Assembly (NCBI GenBank): GCA_050290245.1
Contig: JBNKHH010000010.1
Location: forward strand, 1 to 53,091
Length of the DNA: 53,091 bases
Reading direction: 5' to 3'
Source of the DNA: JBNKHH01 sp050290245
GTDB taxonomy: Bacteria; Pseudomonadota; Alphaproteobacteria; Rhodobacterales; Rhodobacteraceae
Part shown: positions 17,248 to 25,398 of the stretch, one piece after another
Layout of the letters: each line of letters starts with the position of its first letter
Position numbering within the stretch: position 1 is the first letter of the stretch
Made by a program: the position numbers and the translations under genes
The notes under the pieces: generated by a model
The model's database searches: none
Seen by the model: the letters and a program-made list of their open reading frames with translations, nothing else
What the model was told of the DNA's origin: nothing

Positions 17248-18066
17248 TCAGTCATGGCTCACCCCCAGATAGGCGTCGATCACCTCCTGGTTCGAACGCA
17301 CCTCGTCCGGTGTGCCGTCCCCGATCTTCTTGCCGTAATCCATCACCACGACCCGGTCGGACAGGTCCATGACCACCCCCATGTCGTGTTCGATCAGGGC
17401 AATGGTTGTTCCGAATTCATCATTTGTATCAAGGATATAACGGCTCATATCCTCTTTCTCCTCGACGTTCATGCCCGCCATGGGCTCGTCCAGAAGCAAC
17501 AACTTCGGCTCGGCGGCCAACGCCCGCGCCAGTTCGACGCGCTTTTTCAAACCATAGGGCAGCCGCCCCACCGGGGTCTTGCGGATATTCTGGATCTCGA
17601 GAAAGTCGATAATCTTTTCCACGAACTCGCGGTTCTCGACCTCTTCCCGCTCGGCCGCCCCCTTCCAGATCGCCTGCGCCAGCATCCCCTTGCGCATGTG
17701 CGTCAGGCGCCCGGTCATGATGTTGTCCAGAACGCTCATCCCGTCGAACAGGGCGATGTTCTGGAATGTCCGGGCAATCCCAAGCTCGGCAACCTGGTAG
17801 GGCTTCATGGGTGCACGCCGTTTGCCCCTGAACCAGACCTCGCCCTCCTGAGGATTATAAAAGCCCGAAATCACGTTGAGCATGCTCGATTTTCCGGCGC
17901 CGTTCGGCCCGATGATAGCGCGGATTTCGCCCTCATGGATGTCGAACGAGATATCCTTGATCGCCTCGACACCACCGAACCGCAGCGTGATGTTCTTCAT
18001 CTCCATCAAGACGCCGCCGATCTTGCGACCGTCCGCCGTCGTGTAATTCCCGGTCAACGCGTTCAC
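17248..18066 (-). CDS. livG: ABC transporter ATP-binding protein LivG
   Basis: 272 aa from a GTG at 18066 whose TGA overlaps the stop of the upstream small gene (GTGA) and which has GAGGGAAC upstream; a much longer frame is antisense to other genes. Walker A GPNGAGKSS, a degenerate LivG-type signature (YGLKKRVELARAL) and Walker B LLLLDEPMAGMN. ATPase of the Liv-type uptake system, paired with LivF. The N-terminal 20 residues (NALTGNYTTADGRK) precede the ABC fold. Confidence 0.9.
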   Translation of the reverse strand: MNALTGNYTTADGRKIGGVLMEMKNITLRFGGVEAIKDISFDIHEGEIRAIIGPNGAGKSSMLNVISGFYNPQEGEVWFRGKRRAPMKPYQVAELGIARTFQNIALFDGMSVLDNIMTGRLTHMRKGMLAQAIWKGAAEREEVENREFVEKIIDFLEIQNIRKTPVGRLPYGLKKRVELARALAAEPKLLLLDEPMAGMNVEEKEDMSRYILDTNDEFGTTIALIEHDMGVVMDLSDRVVVMDYGKKIGDGTPDEVRSNQEVIDAYLGVSHD

Positions 18067-18353
18067 TTCCGTTCCCTCTTCGTGCGTGCGATGGCGCTCA
18101 TTCCCAGCACCAGCGTACCGACGGCCCAGACACTGACGGTCATGATGAAAAACAATCCTGCAAAGACATCTGACGTCCCGTTCATCGGTCCCGAGGCGCG
18201 CAGGATCAGCACGGTGGCCAGAACCAGGCACACCGTTTCGAAAAGAACGAAAGTGCGCCAGCGCCCACGGTCCCGGCTGTGTGACAAGACCACGTAGAAT
18301 GAAAACACCAGCGCAACCCCCAAGGCGACAAGGGCCCAGCCCACATTACTCAT
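18063..18353 (-). CDS. Small three-helix membrane protein between acyl-CoA synthetase and livG
   Basis: 96 aa from ATG 18353 (AGGAAG upstream). Begins MSNVGWALVALGVALVFSF; hydrophobic segments at about 3-22, 32-50 and 58-84, ending in a basic tail (ARTKRERK). It is translationally coupled to livG (GTGA overlap). No family recognised; its position suggests an accessory membrane component co-produced with the transporter. Confidence 0.7.
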   Translation of the reverse strand: MSNVGWALVALGVALVFSFYVVLSHSRDRGRWRTFVLFETVCLVLATVLILRASGPMNGTSDVFAGLFFIMTVSVWAVGTLVLGMSAIARTKRERK

Positions 18354-18425
18354 TGCCTGCTTCCTCAGGGTGGCGGAAACCGACACGGCTTCCGGGCCGG
18401 GTTCCACTGCGGAGATTGGTCCTAA

Positions 18426-20393
18426 TCATTCGGCAGCCTCCAGATGCGCAACCTCGGCCACCTTGGCGTCCCGGATTTCCAGTGTGGCCTTGATCGACCC
18501 CTTGCGACCATCCTCGTAGGTCACTTCCGTCTCGGTCGAGACCTTGTCGGACCCATCGTACAACGCATTCACCAGGTCTTGGTATTTTTCGCCGACAATC
18601 TTGCGGCGCACCTTGCGGGTCCGCGTCAACTCGCCGTCGTCGGCATCCAGTTCCTTGTGAAGCACTAGAAAACGATGAATCTGACAGCCGGACAGCATTT
18701 CGTCGGTACTTAAGCTCTTGTTAACTTCCTCGACATGGGCCTGGATGGTGTCCAGAACCTGTTTGTGTCCCGCCAGTTCCTGGTATGACGAATAGGCGAT
18801 GTTGTTGCGTTCGGCCCAGTTGCCGACCGCACCCAGGTCGATGTTGATAAAGGCCGTACAGAACTCGCGATCCGCGCCATGGACCACGGCCTCAAGAATG
18901 TTGGGGTAGAATTTCAGTTTGTTTTCAACATACTTGGGCGCAAAAAGTGATCCGTTCGACAGTTTGCCGACGTCCTTGGCCCGGTCGATGATCCTCAGAT
19001 GGCCGCTGCCTTCCTCGATGAAACCCGCATCGCCGGTGGCGACCCAACCCTCGGCATCCTTGGTGGACGCGGTACTTTCGGGGTTCTTGTAGTATTCGAC
19101 GAACACACCGGCCGAGCGATAGAACACCTCGCCATTCTCGTCGATTTTCAGTTCGACCCCCGGCGATGGCACACCCACCGTGTCCGCCCGCACCTCATGG
19201 TCGGGCTGCTGTGTGATAAACACGCTGGCCTCGGTCTGACCGTAGAGCTGCTTCAGGTTGATGCCCAAAGACCGCCAGAACTCAAAAATCTCCGGACCAA
19301 TGGCCTCGCCCGCCGTATAGGCCACGCGCACGTTGGTCATGCCCGCGCGACTGCGGATCGGCCCATAGACCGTCAGGTTGCCCAGCCAATACTTGAACCG
19401 GTCCAAGGCCCCCACGTCCCGCCCATCCAGGATGTCCGGCCCCACACGACGCGCCAATGCCATGGCGGCATTATAAAGCCACTTCTTGAAGCGCCCGGCA
19501 TCCTCCATGCGGATGGTGATGATGGTGATGCGCTCTTCGAAATACCGAGGCGGCGCAAAGAAATAGGTAGGGCCGATTTCATGCAGGTTCTCGTACATGG
19601 TCGAAGTGCTTTCGGGACAGTTCACGCAGAACCCGCACCAATAGGCCTGCCCGACCGAGAAGATAAAATCGCCGACCCAGGCCATCGGAAGATAGGCCAG
19701 GACGCTCTCGCGACAGGTCAGCTTGTCGAACTCGGCCGACGCCTTGGACGTTTCAATGATATTGCGGTTGGACAGCACCACGCCCTTGGGCCGCCCTGTG
19801 GTGCCGCTGGTATACAGCATGACACAGGTATCGTCCCAGCCGGCACCGTCACGGCGGCGCACCATCTCGGCTTCGAACTCCCCGCGCCGCGCGCGTCCCG
19901 CCTGCTGAACATCGGACAAGGGTCTCAAATGCGTATGGTCGTATTTGCGCAGGCCCTTCGGGTCCACATAGATGACATCCGTCAACCCTGGCAGCTTGTC
20001 CTTGATCTCGATGGTTTTATCGACCTGCTCCTGGTCCTCGACGACTGCGAAACGGGCACCGCAGTGATCCAGAACATAGGCAATCTCTTCGGCCACGCTG
20101 TCTTGATAAACCGGCACCGGAACAGCCCCGACCATCGAGGCCGCGACCATCGTCCAATAGAAATGCGGCCGGTTGCGCCCGATGATGGCAATGTGATCAC
20201 CGGGCTCGATCCCCATCGACAGAAAGCCAAACGCCAGCGCTTCAATCTCGTCCCGCGCTTCGGCCCAGGTCCAGCCCTGCCAAATCCCCAACTCTTTCTC
20301 GCGGTACGCCGCACGGCTCCCGTAGTCGCGCGCGTTACGCAACAAAAGCTTCGGAATCGAGTTCAAGTCATCCGACAGAGTATGGTCTGCCAA
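18426..20393 (-). CDS. Long-chain-type acyl-CoA synthetase (AMP-binding)
   Basis: 655 aa adenylate-forming enzyme of the FAA1/long-chain class. The ATP motif YTSGTTGRPKGVV lies near residue 200, YGQTEA near 390, and GDAGFIEEG plus DRAKDVGKLSNG mark the hinge near 480-500. It would make acyl-CoA from a free acid plus ATP in the cytoplasm. The start is TTG at 20393 (MADHTLSDDL) with GGGAGGA five bases upstream. First gene of the liv operon, so uptake and CoA activation are coupled; a fatty or aromatic acid is a more likely substrate than an amino acid. A palindrome upstream (20483-20496) is a likely TetR-type operator. Confidence 0.88.
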   Translation of the reverse strand: MADHTLSDDLNSIPKLLLRNARDYGSRAAYREKELGIWQGWTWAEARDEIEALAFGFLSMGIEPGDHIAIIGRNRPHFYWTMVAASMVGAVPVPVYQDSVAEEIAYVLDHCGARFAVVEDQEQVDKTIEIKDKLPGLTDVIYVDPKGLRKYDHTHLRPLSDVQQAGRARRGEFEAEMVRRRDGAGWDDTCVMLYTSGTTGRPKGVVLSNRNIIETSKASAEFDKLTCRESVLAYLPMAWVGDFIFSVGQAYWCGFCVNCPESTSTMYENLHEIGPTYFFAPPRYFEERITIITIRMEDAGRFKKWLYNAAMALARRVGPDILDGRDVGALDRFKYWLGNLTVYGPIRSRAGMTNVRVAYTAGEAIGPEIFEFWRSLGINLKQLYGQTEASVFITQQPDHEVRADTVGVPSPGVELKIDENGEVFYRSAGVFVEYYKNPESTASTKDAEGWVATGDAGFIEEGSGHLRIIDRAKDVGKLSNGSLFAPKYVENKLKFYPNILEAVVHGADREFCTAFINIDLGAVGNWAERNNIAYSSYQELAGHKQVLDTIQAHVEEVNKSLSTDEMLSGCQIHRFLVLHKELDADDGELTRTRKVRRKIVGEKYQDLVNALYDGSDKVSTETEVTYEDGRKGSIKATLEIRDAKVAEVAHLEAAE

Positions 20394-20482
20394 GGTCGTC
20401 CTCCCAGTCGGCCCCGGCTTTTGTGCCGGGTTTCCGTACCAAAAGGATGGTTCGAACGCCCCCGGGGCGTCAATTGTTTTTT

Positions 20483-20496
20483 TGAACGATCGTTCA
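20483..20496. promoter_or_regulatory. Perfect 14-bp palindrome TGAACGATCGTTCA (TetR-type operator candidate)
   Basis: A perfect 14-bp palindrome about 90 bases upstream of the acyl-CoA synthetase start, in an AT-richer stretch (20470-20530). The AACG-N2-CGTT core is typical of TetR/AcrR-family operators that control acyl-CoA and fatty-acid genes. No TetR gene lies in the window, so the regulator would be elsewhere. Confidence 0.55.
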
Positions 20497-20536
20497 GTAA
20501 TTCAAATCGTTGATTTTAAACAAGATACCGCTAACT

Positions 20537-21343
20537 TCATGCGTTTTTTTCGTCTGACATGCGTCGAGAAATCGCACGCTTGGAAACGATCGAGGCAACC
20601 AGTACGCCGGTTGTGACCAAGCCGATGATGATCGTCGAAAGCGCATTTATCTCGGGCGAGACCCCCAGGCGGACGGACGAGAATATCTTGATCGGCAAGG
20701 TTGTTGCCGACGGCCCTGTTGTGAAGGATGCGATCACGAGGTCATCGAGCGAAAGGGTAAAAGCCAACAACCAACCCGCCAGGACCGCAGGAGAGATGAT
20801 CGGCAAGGTCACCAGACGGAAGGCTTCGAAAGGTGTGCAGCCCAGGTCCAGAGCTGCTTCGTCGAGGGACTTGTCAAAGCTGACAAGGCGGGACGAGACC
20901 ACCACCGAAACATAACACATCGAGAACGTCGTATGGGCCAGCACAACCGTCAGCACGCCCCGGTCGATACCCATGGCGATGAACAGCAGCAAGAGCGACA
21001 GGCCGGTGATGACTTCCGGCATGACCAGGGGCGCATAGATCATCCCCGAAAACAGCGTCCGCCCCAAGAACCGGCCACGGCGCACCATCACATAGGCCGC
21101 CATCGTCCCCAGCACCGTTGCAAGCGTCGAGGACATGACACCAACCTTCACCGTCACCCAGGCGGCATCCAGGAAAGCCTCGTTCCGGATCAGTTCCCCG
21201 TACCACTTGGTCGAGAACCCCGCCCAGATCGTCACCAGTTTGGATTCGTTGAAGCTGAAGATCACCAGGATCAGGATCGGGATATAAAGGAAGGCAAACC
21301 CAAGGGTCAGCGACACGACATTGAAGGCCGACAGACGTCTCAT
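20537..21343 (-). CDS. potI: Polyamine ABC transporter permease PotI
   Basis: 268 aa, six membrane segments. The binding-protein-dependent permease loop reads DEAALDLGCTPFEAFRLVTLPIISPAVLAGW (Glu, Ala and Gly of the EAA motif present). It begins MRRLSAFNVVSLTLGFAFLY and ends in a charged tail (RMSDEKNA). Its ATG overlaps the potH stop (4 bp). Inner-membrane half of the putrescine/spermidine uptake channel, last gene of potFGHI. Confidence 0.92.
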   Translation of the reverse strand: MRRLSAFNVVSLTLGFAFLYIPILILVIFSFNESKLVTIWAGFSTKWYGELIRNEAFLDAAWVTVKVGVMSSTLATVLGTMAAYVMVRRGRFLGRTLFSGMIYAPLVMPEVITGLSLLLLFIAMGIDRGVLTVVLAHTTFSMCYVSVVVSSRLVSFDKSLDEAALDLGCTPFEAFRLVTLPIISPAVLAGWLLAFTLSLDDLVIASFTTGPSATTLPIKIFSSVRLGVSPEINALSTIIIGLVTTGVLVASIVSKRAISRRMSDEKNA

Positions 21344-22227
21344 TCCTCTGCCTCCCGGCTGGCCTGCTGCTGGCGCTGAAACAGCACGATTGGCAGGATC
21401 AGGATCAACAACAGGATCGTCGCCACCGCGCTCGCCACCGGCCAGTCACGGTTGGAAAAGAATTCTTCCCACAGGACCTTGCCGATCATCAGCGTGTCCG
21501 AACCGCCCAGAAGATACGGGATCACGACTTCGCCCACAGCAGGGATAAAGACCAGGAAACACCCCGCGATCACGCCTGGCTTGGACAAGGGCACCGTCAC
21601 CTTCCAGAACGCGGATGTGCGCGAACAGCCCAGGTCCTCGGCTGCCTCCAGCAGAGACGGGTCCATCCGCTCAAGCGACGCATAAATCGGCAGGATCATA
21701 AACGGCAGGTAAGTATATACGATACCTATATAAACCGCGACGGGCGTGTTGATGATCGCCAGCGGCGTATCGATGGCGCCGACCCATATCAGAAACTGAT
21801 TCAGGAACCCTTCGTTGGCCAGGATCCCGATCCACGCATAAACCCGGATCAGGAACGAGGTCCAGAACGGCAGGATCACCAGCATCATCAGCGCCGGCCG
21901 CCACTCCTCGGGCGCCCGCGCCATGCCATAGGCGATCGGATAGCCGACGATCAGTGTGAGAAACGTCGAGATGACCGCGATCCGCAAGGACGACAGATAG
22001 GCCTTCCAATAAAGATCATCCTCGGTCAGGAAGACGTAATTCTCGAGATCCAGAGCCGCGACATAATCCTTTACCGCCTGCCATCCGCCAGAAAGATCAA
22101 GGGTCGGCGCATAAGGCGGAATCGAGACAGCGTAATCGCTCAGCGAGATTTTCAGCACGATCCCGAACGGCACCAGGAACAGAACCAGCAGCCAAGCATA
22201 GGGAATGATGGTGAATATCCGCTTCAC
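21340..22227 (-). CDS. potH: Polyamine ABC transporter permease PotH
   Basis: 295 aa from a GTG at 22227, which has GGAG seven bases upstream; the longer frame to 22434 runs through the intergenic inverted repeat and into potG and is not credible. Six membrane segments, a large periplasmic loop after the first, and the EAA loop EAAEDLGCSRTSAFWKVTVPLSKPG. It partners PotI. Typical PotH length is 290-320 aa. Confidence 0.9.
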   Translation of the reverse strand: MKRIFTIIPYAWLLVLFLVPFGIVLKISLSDYAVSIPPYAPTLDLSGGWQAVKDYVAALDLENYVFLTEDDLYWKAYLSSLRIAVISTFLTLIVGYPIAYGMARAPEEWRPALMMLVILPFWTSFLIRVYAWIGILANEGFLNQFLIWVGAIDTPLAIINTPVAVYIGIVYTYLPFMILPIYASLERMDPSLLEAAEDLGCSRTSAFWKVTVPLSKPGVIAGCFLVFIPAVGEVVIPYLLGGSDTLMIGKVLWEEFFSNRDWPVASAVATILLLILILPIVLFQRQQQASREAEE

Positions 22228-22286
22228 CGCGCCACTCCGATCTTCGTTTTGGAAACACACCGGGGGTGTGTGGGGGGCGACCCCAC

Positions 22287-22339
22287 CCGTCGTGACGGGC
22301 AGAGCCCGGCGTGACCTGCTGCCCGCCCCGTCACGACGG
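22287..22339. repeat. Inverted repeat between potG and potH overlapping the potG stop
   Basis: CCGTCGTGACGGG (22287-22299) is the exact inverse of CCCGTCACGACGG (22327-22339). Each arm is itself close to palindromic, so two small or one large hairpin can form. The right arm contains the potG stop codon. The potG-potH gap is 103 bp, whereas potH-potI overlap, which suggests a processing, attenuation or stability element. Confidence 0.5.
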
Positions 22340-23455
22340 TAGAACCAGGCCGGCGGTGTCGGTCCACGACAGCCAGACCTCGTCATTCCAGGTGAAATCC
22401 CGGCGCGAGACCCGGCTGCGGTTGCCAACCTCACACTTGATCACCGGCCCGCCCGGAACCTCGACGTGGTAGGTCGACAGGTTTCCGAGATAGCCGATAT
22501 CGAGGATCTTGCCCCTCAACCGGTTCTTCGCCTCCGGCTCCTCGCGCGAAATGGCGATCTTTTCCGGTCGGATCGCGAAGGTCGCGGTGTCCCCCTTGCT
22601 CAACTCGGCCCCCGGCGGCCCAAAGACGCTGCTACCGCCCTCGCCCCAGGACAGTTCTACACTGTCTCCCGCGGCTGCGACGCGTCCCTCGATCAGGTTC
22701 ACGTCGCCGATAAAATCGGCAACATAGACCGAGTTCGGCTGCTCATAGATTCTTTCCGGCGTATCGACCTGAACCAGCCTGCCATTGTCCATCACGGCCA
22801 CACGGCTCGCGACCGTCATGGCCTCTTCCTGGTCGTGGGTCACGATGACAAAGGTCGTCCCCGTGCGCTCCTGGATGTCCATCAACTCGAATTGGGTCTC
22901 CTGGCGCAGCTTTTTGTCCAATGCCCCCAGCGGTTCGTCTAACAGCAACAGTTTCGGTGCCTTGGCAAGAGATCGCGCAAGCGCGACCCGTTGCCTCTGC
23001 CCGCCCGAGATCTGGTGAGGTTTGCGCTTGGCGAACCTTTGAAGCTGCGTCAGCTTCAGCATCTCTTCGACCCGCGCGGCCACCCGGTCCTTTTCCAGCC
23101 GGTCACGCCGCAGGCCGAAAGCTATGTTGTCCCATACCGTCAGATGCGGGAACAACGCATAGGACTGGAACATCATGTTTACCGGGCGCTTGTTTGCCGG
23201 CACGCCCGCCATGTCCTTGCCGTCGATCGAAATGCGCCCCTCGGTCGGCGTCTCGAACCCCGCCAGCATCCGCATCAACGTGGTCTTGCCACATCCGGAA
23301 GGCCCCAGAAGCGCGAAAAATTCGCGGGCGTAAATATCAATCGACACATCGTCGATCGCCGTGAAATCACCGAACCGCTTTGTTACGTGTTCGATCTTGA
23401 TCAGCGGCACGGCGTCCGGATCGTCCCAGGGTGCGAAAGCCGCCTCATCAACCAC
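22331..23455 (-). CDS. potG: Polyamine ABC transporter ATP-binding protein PotG
   Basis: 374 aa from a GTG at 23455 with GAGGGG seven bases upstream; an in-frame TTG at 23470 directly abuts the terminator tail and lacks an SD. Walker A GPSGCGKTT near residue 53, Q-loop MMFQSYALFPHLTV, signature SGGQRQRVALARSL, Walker B LLLLDEPLGALD, and a C-terminal TOBE domain (about 290-374) as in the PotA/PotG/MalK class. Hydrolyses ATP for putrescine/spermidine import. Called PotG because gene order is potF-G-H-I. Confidence 0.92.
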   Translation of the reverse strand: MVDEAAFAPWDDPDAVPLIKIEHVTKRFGDFTAIDDVSIDIYAREFFALLGPSGCGKTTLMRMLAGFETPTEGRISIDGKDMAGVPANKRPVNMMFQSYALFPHLTVWDNIAFGLRRDRLEKDRVAARVEEMLKLTQLQRFAKRKPHQISGGQRQRVALARSLAKAPKLLLLDEPLGALDKKLRQETQFELMDIQERTGTTFVIVTHDQEEAMTVASRVAVMDNGRLVQVDTPERIYEQPNSVYVADFIGDVNLIEGRVAAAGDSVELSWGEGGSSVFGPPGAELSKGDTATFAIRPEKIAISREEPEAKNRLRGKILDIGYLGNLSTYHVEVPGGPVIKCEVGNRSRVSRRDFTWNDEVWLSWTDTAGLVLPS

Positions 23456-23471
23456 GTTGCTGCCCCTCAAG

Positions 23472-23502
23472 AAAAAAGCCCGCCGCGATGTGCGCGGCGG
23501 GC
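23472..23502 (-). terminator. Intrinsic terminator/attenuator between potF and potG
   Basis: On the minus strand a perfect 10-bp GC stem (GCCCGCCGCG / CGCGGCGGGC, loop of 5) is followed by TTTTTT. It lies inside the operon, after potF and just before the potG SD, so it probably stops a fraction of transcripts and keeps binding-protein mRNA in excess over transporter mRNA. Confidence 0.85.
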
Positions 23503-23512
23503 TAGGATTGGA

Positions 23513-24595
23513 TTATGTACCAGACTTGATCTTGGTCCAGAGCCGCGTGATGACACGCTGCATCTTGGGCTCGACCGGCTGCACCGTGTAAAGCGTCTCA
23601 AGCGTCTCTGCGTCGGGATAGATCGCCGTGTCGCCGATCACGTCCTCGACCAGGAACTCCTGGCTCGCCTTGTTGCCGTTGGCGTAATAGACATAGTTTG
23701 ACGCAGCCGCCATGTTCTCGGCATCCATGATGAAGTTCAGGAACTTGTGCGCTCCGTCCGGGTTCGGGGCGTCCACCGGGATGGCCATCATGTCGAACCA
23801 CATCAACGAGCCTTCCTTGGCCGCATTATAGGCGATTTCGACGCCATTGTCGGCCTCGGCGGCCCGGTCACGGGCTTGCAGGACGTCCCCCGACCAGCCG
23901 ACGGCCACGCAGATTTCACCGCTGGCCAGCGCCGAGATGTATTCCGAGGAATGGAACTTCTTGATGTAGGGGCGCACCGACAGCAGCAACTCGCCTGCCT
24001 TCTCGATGTCGTCGGCGTTTGTCATCTGGTTATCCAAACCCAGGTAGGTCAAGGCCGCCGGAATGATCTCTGTCGGCGCATCCAGGAAATAGACGCCGCA
24101 CTCGGCCAGCTTTTCCATGTTCTCAGGTTCGAACACCAGCGACAGCGAGTTGATCGGGGCGTCGTCGCCGAGGAGCTCGGTCACCTTGCCGACGTTCACG
24201 CCGATACCGGTGGTGCCCCACATGTAGTTGATCGCGTATTCCGAACCCGGATCATAGGCGTCGGTCCGGGCCTTTACGACATCCCACATGTTTCCGGCAT
24301 TGGACAGCTTGGAATAATCCAGCTTCTGGAAGGCCCCGGCCGAGATCTGGCGCTTGAGGAAATCGGCGGTCGGTACGACCACATCATAGCCCGACCCACC
24401 GGCCAGCATCTTGGTTTCCAGTACCTCGTTCGAATCGAAGACGTCATAGATCAGGTCGATACCGGTCTCTGCCTCGAATTTCGTCAGCAGTTCCTCGTCG
24501 ATATAGTCCGACCAGTTGTACACCCGCACTTCTTCGGCGAGGGCGGCAGTCGTCATCCCTGCAACGATCAGGGACAATGTAAATGTGCGCTTCAT
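23513..24595 (-). CDS. potF: Polyamine-binding periplasmic protein PotF
   Basis: 360 aa. Residues 1-20 are a Sec signal peptide ending in ALA. The mature start EEVRVYNWSDYI is the hallmark of PotD/PotF-type polyamine binders, followed by DLIYDVFDSNEVLETKML and GYDVVVPTADFL. Type II periplasmic binding protein for putrescine or spermidine. SD GGGGAGA upstream of the ATG. The palindrome at 24626-24637 lies some 30 bp upstream, a likely GntR operator. Confidence 0.92.
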   Translation of the reverse strand: MKRTFTLSLIVAGMTTAALAEEVRVYNWSDYIDEELLTKFEAETGIDLIYDVFDSNEVLETKMLAGGSGYDVVVPTADFLKRQISAGAFQKLDYSKLSNAGNMWDVVKARTDAYDPGSEYAINYMWGTTGIGVNVGKVTELLGDDAPINSLSLVFEPENMEKLAECGVYFLDAPTEIIPAALTYLGLDNQMTNADDIEKAGELLLSVRPYIKKFHSSEYISALASGEICVAVGWSGDVLQARDRAAEADNGVEIAYNAAKEGSLMWFDMMAIPVDAPNPDGAHKFLNFIMDAENMAAASNYVYYANGNKASQEFLVEDVIGDTAIYPDAETLETLYTVQPVEPKMQRVITRLWTKIKSGT

Positions 24596-24625
24596 CTTGG
24601 TCTCCCCATTGGCACCAACTAGGAT

Positions 24626-24637
24626 ATTTGATCAAAT
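24626..24637. promoter_or_regulatory. Palindrome ATTTGATCAAAT between potF and gntR
   Basis: A perfect 12-bp palindrome in the 95-bp divergent gap between potF and gntR. An 11-of-12 copy (ATTTGATCATAT) sits at 25357-25368, directly upstream of the aminotransferase gene. Two such sites flanking a GntR gene are best explained as that regulator's operators. Confidence 0.7.
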
Positions 24638-24690
24638 GCCCCCCAGTCCACAAGCGATTCCTGAGATATCGGTTCACGGAGCACCGTAAA

Positions 24691-25341
24691 TTGACCAATT
24701 CGATCGCAAAGCTCCCCGAACACCAGACAATTTATCGGCAGATCCGAAACATGATCCTGTTCGGAAGCTTAGTACCCGGACAGGCGGTGACAATACTGGG
24801 ACTGTCGGAAACCCTGGGCGCGGGCATGACGCCAGTGCGCGAGGCCATCCGCCGCCTGACCGCCGAAGGCGCGCTCGAGTTCGGCGACAATCGCCGGGTC
24901 CGTGTGCCCGTCATCACCCGCGACCGGCTCGACCAGATCAGCCATGCCCGCCTCTCGATCGAACCCCGGCTGGCCGAAATGGCGGCAATCAGGATGACGG
25001 ACGATTGCCTTTCCGACCTTGCAGCTTTTGACGCCGAGGTTGATGTCGCCATCTCCTCCGGCGACATCGGGCGCTATCTCGAGAACAACTATCGCTTCCA
25101 TTTCCGCCTCTATGCCCAGGCAGAGGCCGACGTGCTGATCAAGATCGCCGCCTCGCTGTGGCTTCAGATCGGCCCGGCACTGCGAATCGTCTGCGGCCGA
25201 TTCGGCACCTCCAACCTGCCCGACAAACACGCCGAGACCCTTGCGGCATTCCGCGCCGGCGACCCAAAAGGCGCAGGCAGGGCGATAGCCGATGATATTC
25301 GCCAGGGAGAAGGCCAGGTGCGTCTGACGCTTCAGGACTGA
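24691..25341 (+). CDS. GntR-family regulator with FCD domain, probable polyamine regulator
   Basis: 216 aa from a TTG at 24691 with GGAG nine bases upstream; a longer frame from 24583 would run through the operator and is unlikely. The N-terminal winged helix (about 10-75: LPEHQTIYRQIRNMIL, ETLGAGMTPVREAIRRL) is standard GntR, and residues about 85-210 are an all-helical FCD ligand domain with conserved His and Asp (HARLSIEPRLAEMAA, HFRLYAQA, KHAETLAAF). It lies between divergent potFGHI and the co-directional aminotransferase, with matching palindromes on both sides, so it probably controls both in response to a polyamine or derivative. Confidence 0.88.
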   Translation: MTNSIAKLPEHQTIYRQIRNMILFGSLVPGQAVTILGLSETLGAGMTPVREAIRRLTAEGALEFGDNRRVRVPVITRDRLDQISHARLSIEPRLAEMAAIRMTDDCLSDLAAFDAEVDVAISSGDIGRYLENNYRFHFRLYAQAEADVLIKIAASLWLQIGPALRIVCGRFGTSNLPDKHAETLAAFRAGDPKGAGRAIADDIRQGEGQVRLTLQD

Positions 25342-25371
25342 TTGACCGCGCGAAAAATTTGATCATATTTT
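25342..25371 (+). promoter_or_regulatory. Promoter with embedded GntR operator upstream of the aminotransferase
   Basis: TTGACC (25342-25347) is a good -35 box and CATATT/TATTTT (25364-25371) a fair -10 box. The near-palindrome ATTTGATCATAT (25357-25368) sits in the spacer and overlaps the -10, the position for steric repression. It matches the site at 24626-24637 in 11 of 12 bases and extends as an imperfect dyad CGAAAA...TTTTCG. Confidence 0.6.
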
Positions 25372-25398
25372 CGCACAAGCCAGTCAGGAGCCCGTCAC

